The position numbers were made by a program, and so were the translations under genes. The notes under the pieces were generated by a model. It was not told the DNA's origin. It worked only from the letters and a program-made list of their open reading frames with translations, and made no database searches. From Nocardiopsis sp. NRRL B-16309 (GTDB lineage: Bacteria > Actinomycetota > Actinomycetes > Streptosporangiales > Streptosporangiaceae): a stretch of 64,000 bases of DNA. Below are positions 51,850-60,483 of the stretch, piece by piece (the stretch's first letter is position 1; each line of letters starts with the position of its first letter). The stretch is taken from assembly GCF_001279585.1 (NCBI RefSeq), contig NZ_LGEC01000080.1:218184-282183 (forward strand), read 5' to 3'.

Positions 51850-52181
51850 GGAGTGGGACGCGTGAGGGCGGGGAAGGTTCGGACACGGCGCCGAACGGTA
51901 TGCGTTGGTGACCTTTGGGGGTGGTCCGTCCCCGTGGGGGCCGGTTCATGCCCGTACCTGCCTGGAACGAGCTACATCTTCCCTGGATGACCTGTACATG
52001 CCCGAAACCATCGGTTCGTGTATGCCTGGGGCGCCCTGTGCCTGCCCGGGAAGGCCTGTCTCCGCCGGGACGACGTACATCTGCCCGGGGCGGCTGGTTC
52101 GTGCCTGCGGCCACCGGGGCCGCCACGCGTCGGGCCCGCCCCCGAACGAGGGCGGGCCCGTGCCTGCGCGCGCACGTCGGC
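51850..52181. repeat. spacer with degenerate short repeats
   Basis: Variants of TACATCTTCCCTGG, TACATGCCCG, TACATCTGCCCGGGG and GTGCCTGCCCGGG follow one another between about 51950 and 52110. They are diverged and irregularly spaced. It lies upstream of the transpeptidase gene and downstream of the RDD gene. No coding frame is convincing. Confidence 0.5.
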
Positions 52182-52874
52182 TCAGTCGCGGGTGCGCACT
52201 ACGAGCGTGTCCGCCACCATGTCGCCCACCCGCTGGTTCCGGTCGGAGGCCAGGATGACCACCAGCCCCACCAGGCCGTAGAGCAGGCCGTCGACGATGA
52301 ACATCAGAACACGGACGAGGTGCCGTGCCCCCGACACCGGGCTGCCGTCACCGCGGATGATCCTGATCCCCATCAGCATCATGCCGGGCGTCTGTCCCTT
52401 CACACTCATGGCCGGAACGAGCGCCCAGTAGGCCAGGAAGAGGGCGATGGCCAGAACCGCGAACACCGTGTTGGCGAGCACCGCCGCCCATGGCGCGAGC
52501 GCGCCGTCCTGGCCGGGCGCGATCCCCAGTGGGACGAACACCGCGAAGGCGAGGCTGATGACGATGGCGACGGCGATCCCGGTGACCACCGTGTCGATGA
52601 TGTACTGCGCGGCCCTGCGCCACACGACATTGACGTCGCCGGGCTCGGACCGGTAGGCGGCGGCGGCAGAGGGCGGCGCGACTGGCACCGCCTCTCCCTC
52701 CTGGCCGGCGGTCGCCTCGTGCCGTCCGGGTCCGCGCCGTTCCTGGTGGGGCACGTCCGCTTCCGTCGGCGGCCGCCCCTCCGCGTGGGGCCGGGGCGGG
52801 GGCGGTGCGGGGTGCTCTTCCCGGGTTCCCGAGCGCGGATCGCCGGGATCTGGCCTGTGTTCTCCCGTACTCAT
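52182..52874 (-). CDS. RDD family membrane protein
   Basis: 230 residues. Residues 1-75 are a Pro/Arg/Glu-rich cytoplasmic tail; residues 80-225 are the RDD domain with three to four membrane segments (IDTVVTGIAVAIVISLAFAV, AVLANTVFAVLAIALFLAYW, LMFIVDGLLYGLVGLVVILA). The motif WRRAAQYIID has Arg and Asp in the family positions. The role is unknown; some members act in ion transport. ATG 52874 follows GGGAGGA. Confidence 0.85.
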   Translation of the reverse strand: MSTGEHRPDPGDPRSGTREEHPAPPPPRPHAEGRPPTEADVPHQERRGPGRHEATAGQEGEAVPVAPPSAAAAYRSEPGDVNVVWRRAAQYIIDTVVTGIAVAIVISLAFAVFVPLGIAPGQDGALAPWAAVLANTVFAVLAIALFLAYWALVPAMSVKGQTPGMMLMGIRIIRGDGSPVSGARHLVRVLMFIVDGLLYGLVGLVVILASDRNQRVGDMVADTLVVRTRD

Positions 52875-53027
52875 GCTTCCTCCCGAGATCCCGAAGGGCC
52901 GTGCGTGGCCGTCCGTGCCGACCGCTGCTCGCGGTCGCCCGCGTTATCCCCCGTCCGACCTGCGCGATTCTCCTTTTGCACCAATATGTCCGGGGTCTTG
53001 ATCGGGACTTGGCAGGCGTGGGGCATA

Positions 53028-53048
53028 CCGGTCCGGCACACGGACCGG
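53028..53048. terminator. 8-bp perfect hairpin after the DUF2867 operon
   Basis: CCGGTCCG (53028-53035) and CGGACCGG (53041-53048) pair around GCACA, 72 bp downstream of the 56-aa gene end on the minus strand. A further CCGGTCCG word lies nearby. It is a plausible terminator of the three-gene operon. Confidence 0.5.
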
Positions 53049-53119
53049 GGCTCTTCGACACACCGGTCCGGACTCGCGGGCACGGGCGCGGGTGGTGGCG
53101 TCCGGTCCGGACACAGGAC

Positions 53120-53290
53120 TCAGGGCAGGAGGGCCAGCGCCCGCCCCAGGTTGTGCTCGGCGATGCCCAGCATCACCTCCCGTTCGGGGAAGTCCCCGTC
53201 GAGCCGCTCGACGCCGGTGATCCGGTAGGCGGACCCCAGCGCCTCGCGCACCGCGTCCGACAGGTCTTCGTTCGTCGCGAATCCGTTCAT
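53120..53290 (-). CDS. small hypothetical protein, third gene of the DUF2867 operon
   Basis: 56 residues: MNGFATNEDLSDAVREALGS, then AYRITGVERLDGDFPEREVM. No known family comes to mind. Its ATG overlaps the stop of the DUF6463-like gene by 4 bases (ATGA), and it is the last gene of three. A leaderless-type TACGTT (53297-53302) also precedes it, but coupling is the simpler explanation. It is too short for signal or membrane segments. Confidence 0.65.
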   Translation of the reverse strand: MNGFATNEDLSDAVREALGSAYRITGVERLDGDFPEREVMLGIAEHNLGRALALLP

Positions 53291-53787
53291 CGGTCGAACG
53301 TAGCCGGAGCCGTGGTCGCCCGGTCCGTGCGGTCCGTGCGGTCCGCCCGGCCCTTCCGGCCCTCCCGGTCCGCGCGGTCCTGTCTCCGCTTCGCCAGGAC
53401 GACGAGCACACCGGCGATGGCGCCCACGAAGTAGGGGGACGGCACGAGCAGGACACCGCCGACGAGGCACCACACCGCGAGGCCCCAGCCGAGCCACGCG
53501 GGCACGGACACGCCGCGCCCGGCGAGGTGCCAGGTCAGACAGCCGAGCAGGATCAGCGGGACGGCGAAACTGCCCGGCCCCGCCCAGAACGTCAGCGCGT
53601 TCCGCAGGGCCGCCGCGGTCACCTCCGCTCCGGCCAGGTCGAGCGGGACGGCCGCCCACACGCCCCGGCCCGCCCAGCCCGCGATGTCGGTCCAGGAGAA
53701 GACGGCCAGCAACGACAGGTGCCCCGCGCCGAGCACGATCATGATGCCGCTCGCCCAGCGCAGCAGGCGCACGCCCGGGCGCGTCAC
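53287..53787 (-). CDS. DUF6463-like four-helix membrane protein
   Basis: 166 residues from GTG 53787, which overlaps the stop of the DUF2867 gene (GTGA). Four membrane segments: ASGIMIVLGAGHLSLLAVF, AALRNALTFWAGPGSFAVPL and onward, LGWGLAVWCLVGGVLLV and YFVGAIAGVLVVL. The last 30 residues are an Arg/Asp-rich tail (repeats of DRTDR). I call it DUF6463-like from memory. Function unknown. Confidence 0.75.
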   Translation of the reverse strand: MTRPGVRLLRWASGIMIVLGAGHLSLLAVFSWTDIAGWAGRGVWAAVPLDLAGAEVTAAALRNALTFWAGPGSFAVPLILLGCLTWHLAGRGVSVPAWLGWGLAVWCLVGGVLLVPSPYFVGAIAGVLVVLAKRRQDRADREGRKGRADRTDRTDRATTAPATFDR

Positions 53788-54401
53788 CGGTTCGCACCGC
53801 CCTGTGCCGTCGGCGAGCCGTCGCGGTGGAGCCAGGCGTGCTCCCACTGCCGGGTCAGCGCCGGATAGACGACGAGGTAGCGGAACGGTGCGATCGCGGC
53901 CATGTAGAGCCGCCCGAACCAGCCGTTCGGCTTGACGAGGACGGCCATCCTCAGCTCGTGGTCGCCGTTCGCGCCCCGCACCCATCCCAGGTGCATGACA
54001 GTGTGCACGGTCCTGTTCGCGAGTTCGCGGGCGGACTCCGTCGCGGTCTCGTAGACCGCCTTCAAGGGCATGTCGTCGCTGTCGTGGCCCGGGAAGGCGT
54101 CGCGCAGGTCGTCGGGCAGGCGGTCGCGGAGGGAGGCGACGCGCGCGCCCGTTCCCGCCTTCGGGTCGTCCCAGCCCAGGAGCGCGCCGAGTCTCCACCG
54201 GACGGCGAACAGGAGCCTGGCCAGACCCGCCTGCCGCGGGACCCAGTCGATCCCGCGCATCGCTTCCAGCATCACGGGGAAGTCGTCGGGCCCGGCCCCG
54301 GGCGTGCGGTAGGCCCACACGTCCTCGACCTCGAAGTCGGGCGCCAGTCGGCGGATGAGCCAGGGGTGCTCGGTGTGGGCGGTCTTCGCGAGGCGTGCCA
54401 T
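53784..54401 (-). CDS. DUF2867 family protein
   Basis: 205 residues. The core (WVPRQAGLARLLFAVRWRLG, VMHLGWVRGANGDHELRMAV, WFGRLYMAAIAPFRYLVVYP) matches DUF2867, a lipocalin- or START-like fold often fused to NAD(P)-binding proteins. No catalytic residues are evident. ATG 54401 has GAGAGG about 9 bases upstream. It is the first of three coupled genes and diverges from a TetR gene with two dyads in between. Confidence 0.85.
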   Translation of the reverse strand: MARLAKTAHTEHPWLIRRLAPDFEVEDVWAYRTPGAGPDDFPVMLEAMRGIDWVPRQAGLARLLFAVRWRLGALLGWDDPKAGTGARVASLRDRLPDDLRDAFPGHDSDDMPLKAVYETATESARELANRTVHTVMHLGWVRGANGDHELRMAVLVKPNGWFGRLYMAAIAPFRYLVVYPALTRQWEHAWLHRDGSPTAQGGANR

Positions 54402-54418
54402 GCTTCGACCTCTCGTTC

Positions 54419-54457
54419 TATACGGAGCCGTATATTGTTTCTGTACGGTACCGTACA
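54419..54457. promoter_or_regulatory. two TetR operators with the same core
   Basis: TATACGGAGCCGTATA (54419-54434) and TGTACGGTACCGTACA (54442-54457) are both perfect palindromes sharing the core TACGG-NN-CCGTA. Their centres are 23 bp apart, near two turns of the helix. They lie between the divergent DUF2867 operon and the TetR gene, and overlap AT-rich promoter DNA (54431-54441). Confidence 0.8.
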
Positions 54458-54502
54458 CATCATCGACACGACAGACCGGGACCCCGAGGAACAGGTGAGC
54501 AC

Positions 54503-55060
54503 GTGCCTCCGACCGCCCGTACCCCACGCGGCCGCTGGATCGACGCGGGTCTGGACGCCCTGGCCAGGGGCGGTCCCGACGCCGTGCGCGTCGAGGTCCT
54601 GGCCGCCGACCTCGGCGTCACCAAGGGCGGCTTCTACGGCTACTTCGACGGCCGCGCGGCACTGCTGAGGGAGATGCTCGACGCCTGGGAGGCCCGCAGC
54701 ACCAACGACGTCCTCGCCCGGGTCGAGTCCGAGGGAGGGGACCCGGCCGAGAGGTTCCGGCGCGTCGGCGAGCTGACGTTCTCCGACGACCTGCACCGGA
54801 TCGACATCGCCGTTCGCGAGTGGGCCCGCCAGGACCCGGAGGTCGCCGCACGGCTCCGGCGCGTCGACAACGTCCGGATGGAGTTCCTCCGGACGACGTT
54901 CCGGTCGTTCGTCGACGACCCCGACGAGGTGGAGGCCCGGTGCACGCTGGCCTTCGGGCTCGCGATCGGCCGCCACTTCATCGCCGCGGACCACGGGGGA
55001 CGCACCCAGCGCGAAGCCGTGATGCTGGCGGGCGAACTCCTCCTGCGCCCGCTGGCCTGA
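54503..55060 (+). CDS. TetR/AcrR family repressor
   Basis: 185 residues from GTG 54503 (AGGTGAG upstream). HTH: ALARGGPDAVRVEVLAADLG then VTKGGFYGYFDGRAAL. The rest is the ligand domain. It diverges from the DUF2867 operon and should bind the two palindromes between them, repressing the operon and itself. The inducer is unknown. An in-frame ATG at 54395 lies on the other side of the operators and would be transcribed only from further upstream. Confidence 0.92.
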   Translation: MPPTARTPRGRWIDAGLDALARGGPDAVRVEVLAADLGVTKGGFYGYFDGRAALLREMLDAWEARSTNDVLARVESEGGDPAERFRRVGELTFSDDLHRIDIAVREWARQDPEVAARLRRVDNVRMEFLRTTFRSFVDDPDEVEARCTLAFGLAIGRHFIAADHGGRTQREAVMLAGELLLRPLA

Positions 55061-55145
55061 GCACGCCCTCGCGTTCCCGGGCTCCGGCGCGGCCCGGGCC
55101 CCGCCCCTCGCCCCAGGGGCGCGAGGCCGATCGCCGATCCGTCGG

Positions 55146-55748
55146 CTACAGCCAGTCGTGCTCCCGCGCGTACCGCGCCGCCTCGTGCCGGGTCCGCGTC
55201 TGGGTCTTCTGCATGGCGTTCGAGAGGTAGTTGCGCACCGTGCCCTCCGCCAGGTGCAGCCGGGCGGCGATGTCGGCGGCCGAGTAGCCCTCACCCGTCG
55301 CCCGCAGCACGTCGACCTCCCGGTCGGTGAGCGGATTGTCGTCGATGACCGCGAGCGCGGACACGTCCGGATCGACCCACCGGCGCCCCGCGCGCAGGGT
55401 CGTGATGACCGACGCGATGTGCGCCGGTTCGGCGGCCTTGCTCACGAAGCCCTGCACGCCGAGCTTGAGCGCCCTGCGGAGCACACCGGGCCTCGCGTGC
55501 CTGGTCAGCATGAGGATCACCTGCTCGGGCAGGGCGTCGCGGATCCGCGCCACGGCGCCGAGGCCGTCCAGGCCGGGCATCTCCAGGTCGATGACGAGCA
55601 CGTCGGGCCGGTGCCGGAGCGTGGCCTCGACGGCCGACTCGCCGTCCTCGGCCTCGGCCAGCACGGTGACGTCCCCTTCGAGGGGAAGCAGGGCCGCCAT
55701 CGCCTTGCGGAGCAGGGCCTCGTCGTCGGCGAGCACCACGGTGGTCAT
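55146..55748 (-). CDS. NarL/DesR-like response regulator
   Basis: 200 residues. Receiver domain with the phosphoacceptor D54 (VLVIDLEMPGLDG), acidic D8/D9 and K in GFVSKAA; LuxR-type HTH at the end: LTDREVDVLRATGEGYSAAD then HLAEGTVRNYLSNAMQKTQT. ATG 55748 overlaps the kinase stop (ATGA), so the pair is co-translated. Its targets may include the divergent CPBP protease gene on the far side of the kinase gene. Confidence 0.93.
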   Translation of the reverse strand: MTTVVLADDEALLRKAMAALLPLEGDVTVLAEAEDGESAVEATLRHRPDVLVIDLEMPGLDGLGAVARIRDALPEQVILMLTRHARPGVLRRALKLGVQGFVSKAAEPAHIASVITTLRAGRRWVDPDVSALAVIDDNPLTDREVDVLRATGEGYSAADIAARLHLAEGTVRNYLSNAMQKTQTRTRHEAARYAREHDWL

Positions 55749-56893
55749 CGGTCGTCCTCCACGTTCTGTTCCTGCCCGGTGGGCCGGGGGGCGAGGCGCG
55801 GGAACGACGCGGCGGTCACGAAGCGGCCCTCGTCCTGCTCCGCGGTCAGCTCGCCGCCGGCGCCCTCCACCCGTTCCCTGAGCGCGGCGAGCCCGGCCAG
55901 GTCCGGCGGTACCGTCGCCGCCGCGCCGTCGTTGACGATGCTGATGCCCGTCTCCGTCAGGGTGATCCGGACCCGCTCCGCCTGTGCGTGCCGCAGGACG
56001 TTGGTCGTCGTCTCCCGCAGGACCTGGCCGAGCATCTCGCTCGTGCGGGTGTCGGCCTCGGCCTCGCGGTCGACGCGCACGTCGATGCCCGCGGCCTCGA
56101 AGAGGTTCTTGGCGTTCTCCAGTTCCGCGGAGAGGTTGAGGCGCCGCTGCGCGTAGGCGAGCTCCCTCGTCCGGGTGATGGTGTCCCCGACCAGGGCGTG
56201 GATCTCGCGGAGCTCCTCCTCGGCCCGGTCGGCGTCCGCGCGCACCAGCCGTTCGGCCAGGGCGGCCTTGAGTTTCACGACATGGAGCGTGTGCCCCTGG
56301 ATGTCGTGCAGGTCCCCGGCGAACCGCACGCGCTCCCGCGCCACGGCCAGCTCCGCCTCGCGTTCGCGGGACGCCTCCAACCGCGTGACGAGGTCGCCGA
56401 CCACCCGGTCGAGGAAGGTCAGGACGACCGCGGCCGCGGCGATGCAGGCGGAGACGAGGACGTACCGGAGCAGCACGCCGAGAACGTCCTCCTGCCCCTG
56501 GAACAGCTTCACCACGGGCCCCGCGCAGAACAGGGCGGACAACCCCAGGGCCGCGGCGCGGCGGTGTCGCGGCAGGTCGAGGACGGCGAGCGTGCCCGTC
56601 ACCCCGAGGCCGAAGGAGGCCGTCCCCAGGTCCGCCAGCACGACACCGGCGAACCACACGCCCGCGGTGACGGCCAGGCAGGGGAGCAGGACGCGGGAGC
56701 CGCGGACCGACCCCCGCCGTGAGACGGCCACCAGAGCCGCCACCAGACCCAGGGCGAGGAGGGCCGCCTCCTGCCAGGTCCGCGCGTCGATCGACACGAG
56801 CAGCGCCCCGACGACGGAGAGCGAAGCGGTCACGATCGAGCGGCTGACGGCGCGCAGGAGTTCCGGCGCCGTCCCCGCGTTCTCGGACGTCAT
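55745..56893 (-). CDS. sensor histidine kinase (HisKA_3, DesK-like)
   Basis: 382 residues. About five membrane segments (residues of about 18-165) without a large outside domain, then a coiled linker and HisKA_3 with the phosphoacceptor H196 in FAGDLHDIQGHTLHVV. The GHKL ATPase box is LGQVLRETTTNVLRHAQAER and the G box ISIVNDGAAA. Such kinases sense the membrane state; DesK does so for lipid fluidity. ATG 56893 was chosen; GTG 56956 is a possible longer start. The downstream regulator gene overlaps by 4 bases. Confidence 0.92.
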   Translation of the reverse strand: MTSENAGTAPELLRAVSRSIVTASLSVVGALLVSIDARTWQEAALLALGLVAALVAVSRRGSVRGSRVLLPCLAVTAGVWFAGVVLADLGTASFGLGVTGTLAVLDLPRHRRAAALGLSALFCAGPVVKLFQGQEDVLGVLLRYVLVSACIAAAAVVLTFLDRVVGDLVTRLEASREREAELAVARERVRFAGDLHDIQGHTLHVVKLKAALAERLVRADADRAEEELREIHALVGDTITRTRELAYAQRRLNLSAELENAKNLFEAAGIDVRVDREAEADTRTSEMLGQVLRETTTNVLRHAQAERVRITLTETGISIVNDGAAATVPPDLAGLAALRERVEGAGGELTAEQDEGRFVTAASFPRLAPRPTGQEQNVEDDR

Positions 56894-57094
56894 ACGGGCC
56901 TCTCCGGGATGGGACGGCGGGTCGGTCCCAGTATTCACCCGGCTCCAAGGGGCCACCAGTGACGCCGCGTCACCTCTTCACCCGTCGATGCGTCATGGCG
57001 CGGTCGTGACGCGGCGCCACTGCCGGACGGGCGCGCCGACGGCTGTACTCGGAACCGGGACATCGGAGACCGAGAGAACAGGGAGCCCGCCGCC

Positions 57095-57829
57095 ATGCCG
57101 ACAGACCACTCCGCCGACCCCCGTCCTGCGGCCACGGCCGGTGCCACGTCCCCGGTACGTCCGGGCTGGCCCGAGATCGTGGTCGGCCTGCTCGCGCTGA
57201 CGGCCACCGCGGCCGCCCTCGTGTTCTTCGGCCCGCGCGGCCCCCTGGACCTGGACCCGGTGGTCCTCGGGCTCGTCGTGGCCGCCTGGTCCGGCGTCGC
57301 CGGGCTCGTCGGCTTCGCCGCCGCCGCGGTGCTGCGCGTGCGCTCGCTCGGTGCCTTCGGGATCCGGCGCACCACGTGGCGCTGGATGATGATCGGCGCG
57401 GCCTGGGGAGTGGTCGCGCTCGCGGCCAAGGGTGCGCTGATCCTCGGCATCACCGCGCTGACCGGCTTCGACAGCAACCCGCAGGGCATGTACTACGACG
57501 CGGCTGGCGGCGGCGCGCCGGCTCTGGCACTGACCGCTCTCTTCCTGGCCGTGCTGACCCCCATCGGGGAGGAGTTCCTCTTCCGCGGCGTCATCACCAA
57601 CGCCCTGCTGCGCTACGGCCCCATGGTCGGAGTCCTCGGCGGCTCAGCGGTCTTCGCCCTCTTCCACGGGATCAACATCATCCTGCCCGCGGCGTTCGTC
57701 GTGGGCGTCATCGCCGCCGAGGTGATGCGCCGCAGCGGCTCGGTCTGGCCCGCGGTGGCCGTCCACGCGGTCAACAACCTCGCCCTGCCGCTGCTGGTCC
57801 TCGTCACGGGCACCACCGGCCCGGCCTGA
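57095..57829 (+). CDS. CPBP (Abi/Rce1-like) intramembrane metalloprotease
   Basis: 244 residues, about eight membrane segments. The active-site motifs are EEFLFRG (E159, E160, R164), FALFHG (H191) and HAVNN (H224, N228). CPBP proteins cleave or modify membrane-linked peptides and are common near bacteriocin and prenyl systems, but none is seen here. It diverges from the DesK-like kinase gene, about 200 bp apart, so it may be a target of that system. Confidence 0.9.
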   Translation: MPTDHSADPRPAATAGATSPVRPGWPEIVVGLLALTATAAALVFFGPRGPLDLDPVVLGLVVAAWSGVAGLVGFAAAAVLRVRSLGAFGIRRTTWRWMMIGAAWGVVALAAKGALILGITALTGFDSNPQGMYYDAAGGGAPALALTALFLAVLTPIGEEFLFRGVITNALLRYGPMVGVLGGSAVFALFHGINIILPAAFVVGVIAAEVMRRSGSVWPAVAVHAVNNLALPLLVLVTGTTGPA

Positions 57830-58190
57830 CCAGGAGCCGAACCTGCCCGCCTGAACAGGATCGGAAGACTGGGCGCCTTCCGCGGGACCAGGCCACCAGT
57901 AGTGGCAGAAGGGATGCGAACCTTCATAACCGCTTCCCGGTCCGTGACCGCGTGGGCTACGCTGGCTCGGAGCCTTGGCGGTACCGATCCCTGGGACCGC
58001 CCGGCCGTATCCGGCGCAGCCGGGTCGCCCGGACGCCGCGAGCCATCCGCCGCGGCAGTGCGACCACGGTGTGGGCAGTTCCTATCTGGATCACTCTGAG
58101 CCCGGCGACCGTCCCCCTCGCATCGCAGCCGCCCTCCCTTGTCGTGGGCAGGGCCGCGGTGCGTGATCCAACGCGTCGAGGAGTGTCCTC
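57830..58190 (+). other. 361-bp leader region before the acetolactate synthase gene
   Basis: No stable gene is seen. A possible promoter is TTCCCG/TACGCT with -10 at about 57957, which gives a leader of around 220 bases. GC-rich dyads such as CCGTATCCGGCGCAGCCGGG suggest structure, and a small frame starting ATGCGAACCTTC (57914) recalls actinomycete ilvB leader peptides, but it is not branched-chain-rich and I do not call it. An attenuator remains possible. Confidence 0.35.
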
Positions 58191-60065
58191 TTGTCCCTCT
58201 CATCGGTGCCTGCGGCACACAGCCCGTCCACGCCCGCACCCCTCCCGCCCACCACGGCCGGTCGCCTGTCCACGGCGGCCAGAACCGTGGCGAAGCGACC
58301 CACTGATACCCGGACCGAACCCGAGTCGACCGGCGCCGAGGCGATCGTACGCTCACTCGAAATGCTCGGGGTGACGGACGTCTTCGGCATTCCGGGTGGC
58401 GCGATCCTTCCCACCTACGACACGCTCATGGACTCGTCCCGCATCAGGCACGTCCTAGTCCGCCACGAACAGGGCGCTGGACATGCCGCCGAGGGCTACG
58501 CCGCCGCCACCGGCCGGGTCGGTGTGGCGATGGCCACGAGCGGGCCGGGCGCCACGAACCTGGTCACGGCGATCATGGACGCCCGCTTCGACTCGGTGCC
58601 CCTGTTGGCGATCACCGGGCAGGTGCCGTCCGCGGCGCTGGGAACGGATGCCTTCCAGGAAGCCGACATCGTGGGCATCACGGTGCCCATCACCAAGCAC
58701 TCCTACCTCGTGACGGAGGCGTCGGAGATCCCCGGCGTCATCGCCGAGGCCTACAGGCTTGCCTTGGACGGCAGGCCGGGGCCGGTGCTCGTGGACATCA
58801 CGAAGGACGCCCAACAGGGCACGGCCCCCTTCGTCTGGCCGCCGGAGGGCCACGAATCGCCCGCCGTCTCCACAGCCAAGGTGAGCCGGTCGCAGATCCG
58901 TCGTGCCGCCGACGAGATCGCGCGGGCTCACCGGCCGGTGCTCTACGTGGGCGGCGGAACGGTGCAGGCCGGGGCAGCGGCCGAACTGCGCGAACTCGCC
59001 GATCTGGTCGGAGCGCCGGTCGTCACGACGCTCATGGCCCGTGGAATCCTGCCGGACTCACACCCGCTCAATCTCGGGATGCCGGGCATGCACGGAACCG
59101 TGCCGGCGGTGCTCGCCATGCAGCGGTCCGACCTCCTCGTGGCGATCGGGGCGCGATTCGACGAGCGTGTTACCGGGGACCGGGCACTGTTCGCACCGGA
59201 CGCGCGCGTCGTGCACATCGATATCGACGCGGCGGAGATCTCCAAGCTCCGGCACGCGCACGTGCCCCTCGTGGCCGACGCGCGCACCGCACTCCCCGAG
59301 CTGAGCCGAACACTTCGTTCGCTCGGGGAGGACGCGCGAGCGGACCTCCGCGCGTGGTGGTCGTTCATCGAAGGGCTCCGGCAGGGGTATCCGCTGGGCT
59401 TCTCGCCGACGAGCGACGGGCGTATCGCGCCTCAGCACGTGATCCAACGGATCGGCCTGCTGACCGGCCCGGACGCGATCTACACGGCCGGTGTCGGGCA
59501 GCACCAGATGTGGGCCGCCCAGTTCATCGGCTTCGAGCGCCCGCGCGCCTGGCTCAACTCCGGTGGAGCCGGAACGATGGGCTACTCGATCCCCGCGGCC
59601 ATGGGCGCGAAAGTCGCCGCACCCGACCGGGTCGTGTGGGCGATCGACGGGGACGGCTCGTTCCAGATGACCAACCAGGAACTGGCGACGTGCGCCCTGA
59701 ACGACATCCCGATCAAGGTCGCCGTCATCAACAACTCGTCGCTGGGGATGATCCGGCAGTGGCAGAACCTGTTCTACGATCGGCGCTACTCGAACAGCGA
59801 CCTCGGTTCCGGGCGGGACACCGCCCGCATCCCCGACTTCGTCCGTCTGGCCGAGGCGTACGGGTGCGCGGCTCTGCGGGTGGAGGACGAATCCGAGATC
59901 GACGCGGCGATCGAGACGGCACTCGGGATCAGCGACCGGCCGGTCCTGATCGACTTCGTCGTCAGCGCCGACGCCATGGTGTGGCCGATGGTGCCGCAGG
60001 GCGTGGGCAACGACCGGATCCAGTACGCACGCGACCACGAGGCGGCGTTCGGCGACGGCGCGTGA
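58191..60065 (+). CDS. ilvB: acetolactate synthase, large subunit
   Basis: 624 residues from TTG 58191, with GAGGAG 8-13 bases upstream; no better start precedes the conserved region. TPP-dependent enzyme that joins two pyruvates (or pyruvate and 2-ketobutyrate) in branched-chain amino acid synthesis. E93 in RHEQGAGHA activates TPP; DAFQEADIVGIT, GARFDERVTGD and the TPP motif AIDGDGSFQM...NNSSLG are intact. The N-terminal 45 residues are a Ser/Thr/Pro extension. There is no small subunit (ilvN) or ilvC after it, so this is probably a second copy. Confidence 0.9.
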   Translation: MSLSSVPAAHSPSTPAPLPPTTAGRLSTAARTVAKRPTDTRTEPESTGAEAIVRSLEMLGVTDVFGIPGGAILPTYDTLMDSSRIRHVLVRHEQGAGHAAEGYAAATGRVGVAMATSGPGATNLVTAIMDARFDSVPLLAITGQVPSAALGTDAFQEADIVGITVPITKHSYLVTEASEIPGVIAEAYRLALDGRPGPVLVDITKDAQQGTAPFVWPPEGHESPAVSTAKVSRSQIRRAADEIARAHRPVLYVGGGTVQAGAAAELRELADLVGAPVVTTLMARGILPDSHPLNLGMPGMHGTVPAVLAMQRSDLLVAIGARFDERVTGDRALFAPDARVVHIDIDAAEISKLRHAHVPLVADARTALPELSRTLRSLGEDARADLRAWWSFIEGLRQGYPLGFSPTSDGRIAPQHVIQRIGLLTGPDAIYTAGVGQHQMWAAQFIGFERPRAWLNSGGAGTMGYSIPAAMGAKVAAPDRVVWAIDGDGSFQMTNQELATCALNDIPIKVAVINNSSLGMIRQWQNLFYDRRYSNSDLGSGRDTARIPDFVRLAEAYGCAALRVEDESEIDAAIETALGISDRPVLIDFVVSADAMVWPMVPQGVGNDRIQYARDHEAAFGDGA

Positions 60066-60249
60066 GGACACGAAGAGAGCCGATCCCCGAGAGGAAGCCG
60101 GTCCAGGCCGAGGCGGGAAACTCCAGGGAGGGCAGGTGGGGGTTCTGGCTATCCCGGACGCCGGTGACGGCCCCTTCCGAGACCTCTACACAGGTCCCGG
60201 CCTCGTTGCTGTGGCTGGACTTGTGCCAGGACTCTGTCGGGATGCTCAT
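59962..60249 (-). CDS. DUF397 family protein with run-on C-terminus
   Basis: 95 residues if the next stop (59962) is used. Residues 1-56 are an ordinary DUF397 domain (SWHKSSHSNEAGTCVEVSEG, VRDSQNPHLPSLEFPASAWT). After FLSGIGSL there is no stop, and an Arg/Pro-rich tail of about 37 residues follows. This tail lies opposite the last 104 bases of the acetolactate synthase gene. Family members end near this point, so the normal stop may have been lost. No XRE partner is beside it. ATG 60249 has GAGG upstream; 60267 is another option. Confidence 0.7.
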   Translation of the reverse strand: MSIPTESWHKSSHSNEAGTCVEVSEGAVTGVRDSQNPHLPSLEFPASAWTGFLSGIGSLRVLTRRRRTPPRGRVRTGSGRCPRPAAPSATPWRRR

Positions 60250-60483
60250 CTGTGGGACCTCGTTCATGCGTCGAGTTCGGTGATTCGGGTTCGGATCAGG
60301 TCGCGGGAACGCTCTTGGGAGATGGCCGCCGCTCGGAGGTGGTTCGACCTCTTGGGCCGCCGACCTGGCCGGGTCCTCCTCCGTGCGGATCGCGGTGGCG
60401 GGCGCCCTGGTCTGCTTCGTCATGTGGGGGTCGTCGTTGCGCCACTGCTGGAATGCCTCGGGCGGGTCCAGAGCCGGTCCCGC

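Noticed and set aside
57914..58099. ilvB leader peptide
   Set aside because: The start ATGCGAACC recalls known leaders, but the frame is long and not rich in Leu, Ile or Val codons; no clear terminator/antiterminator pair was found.
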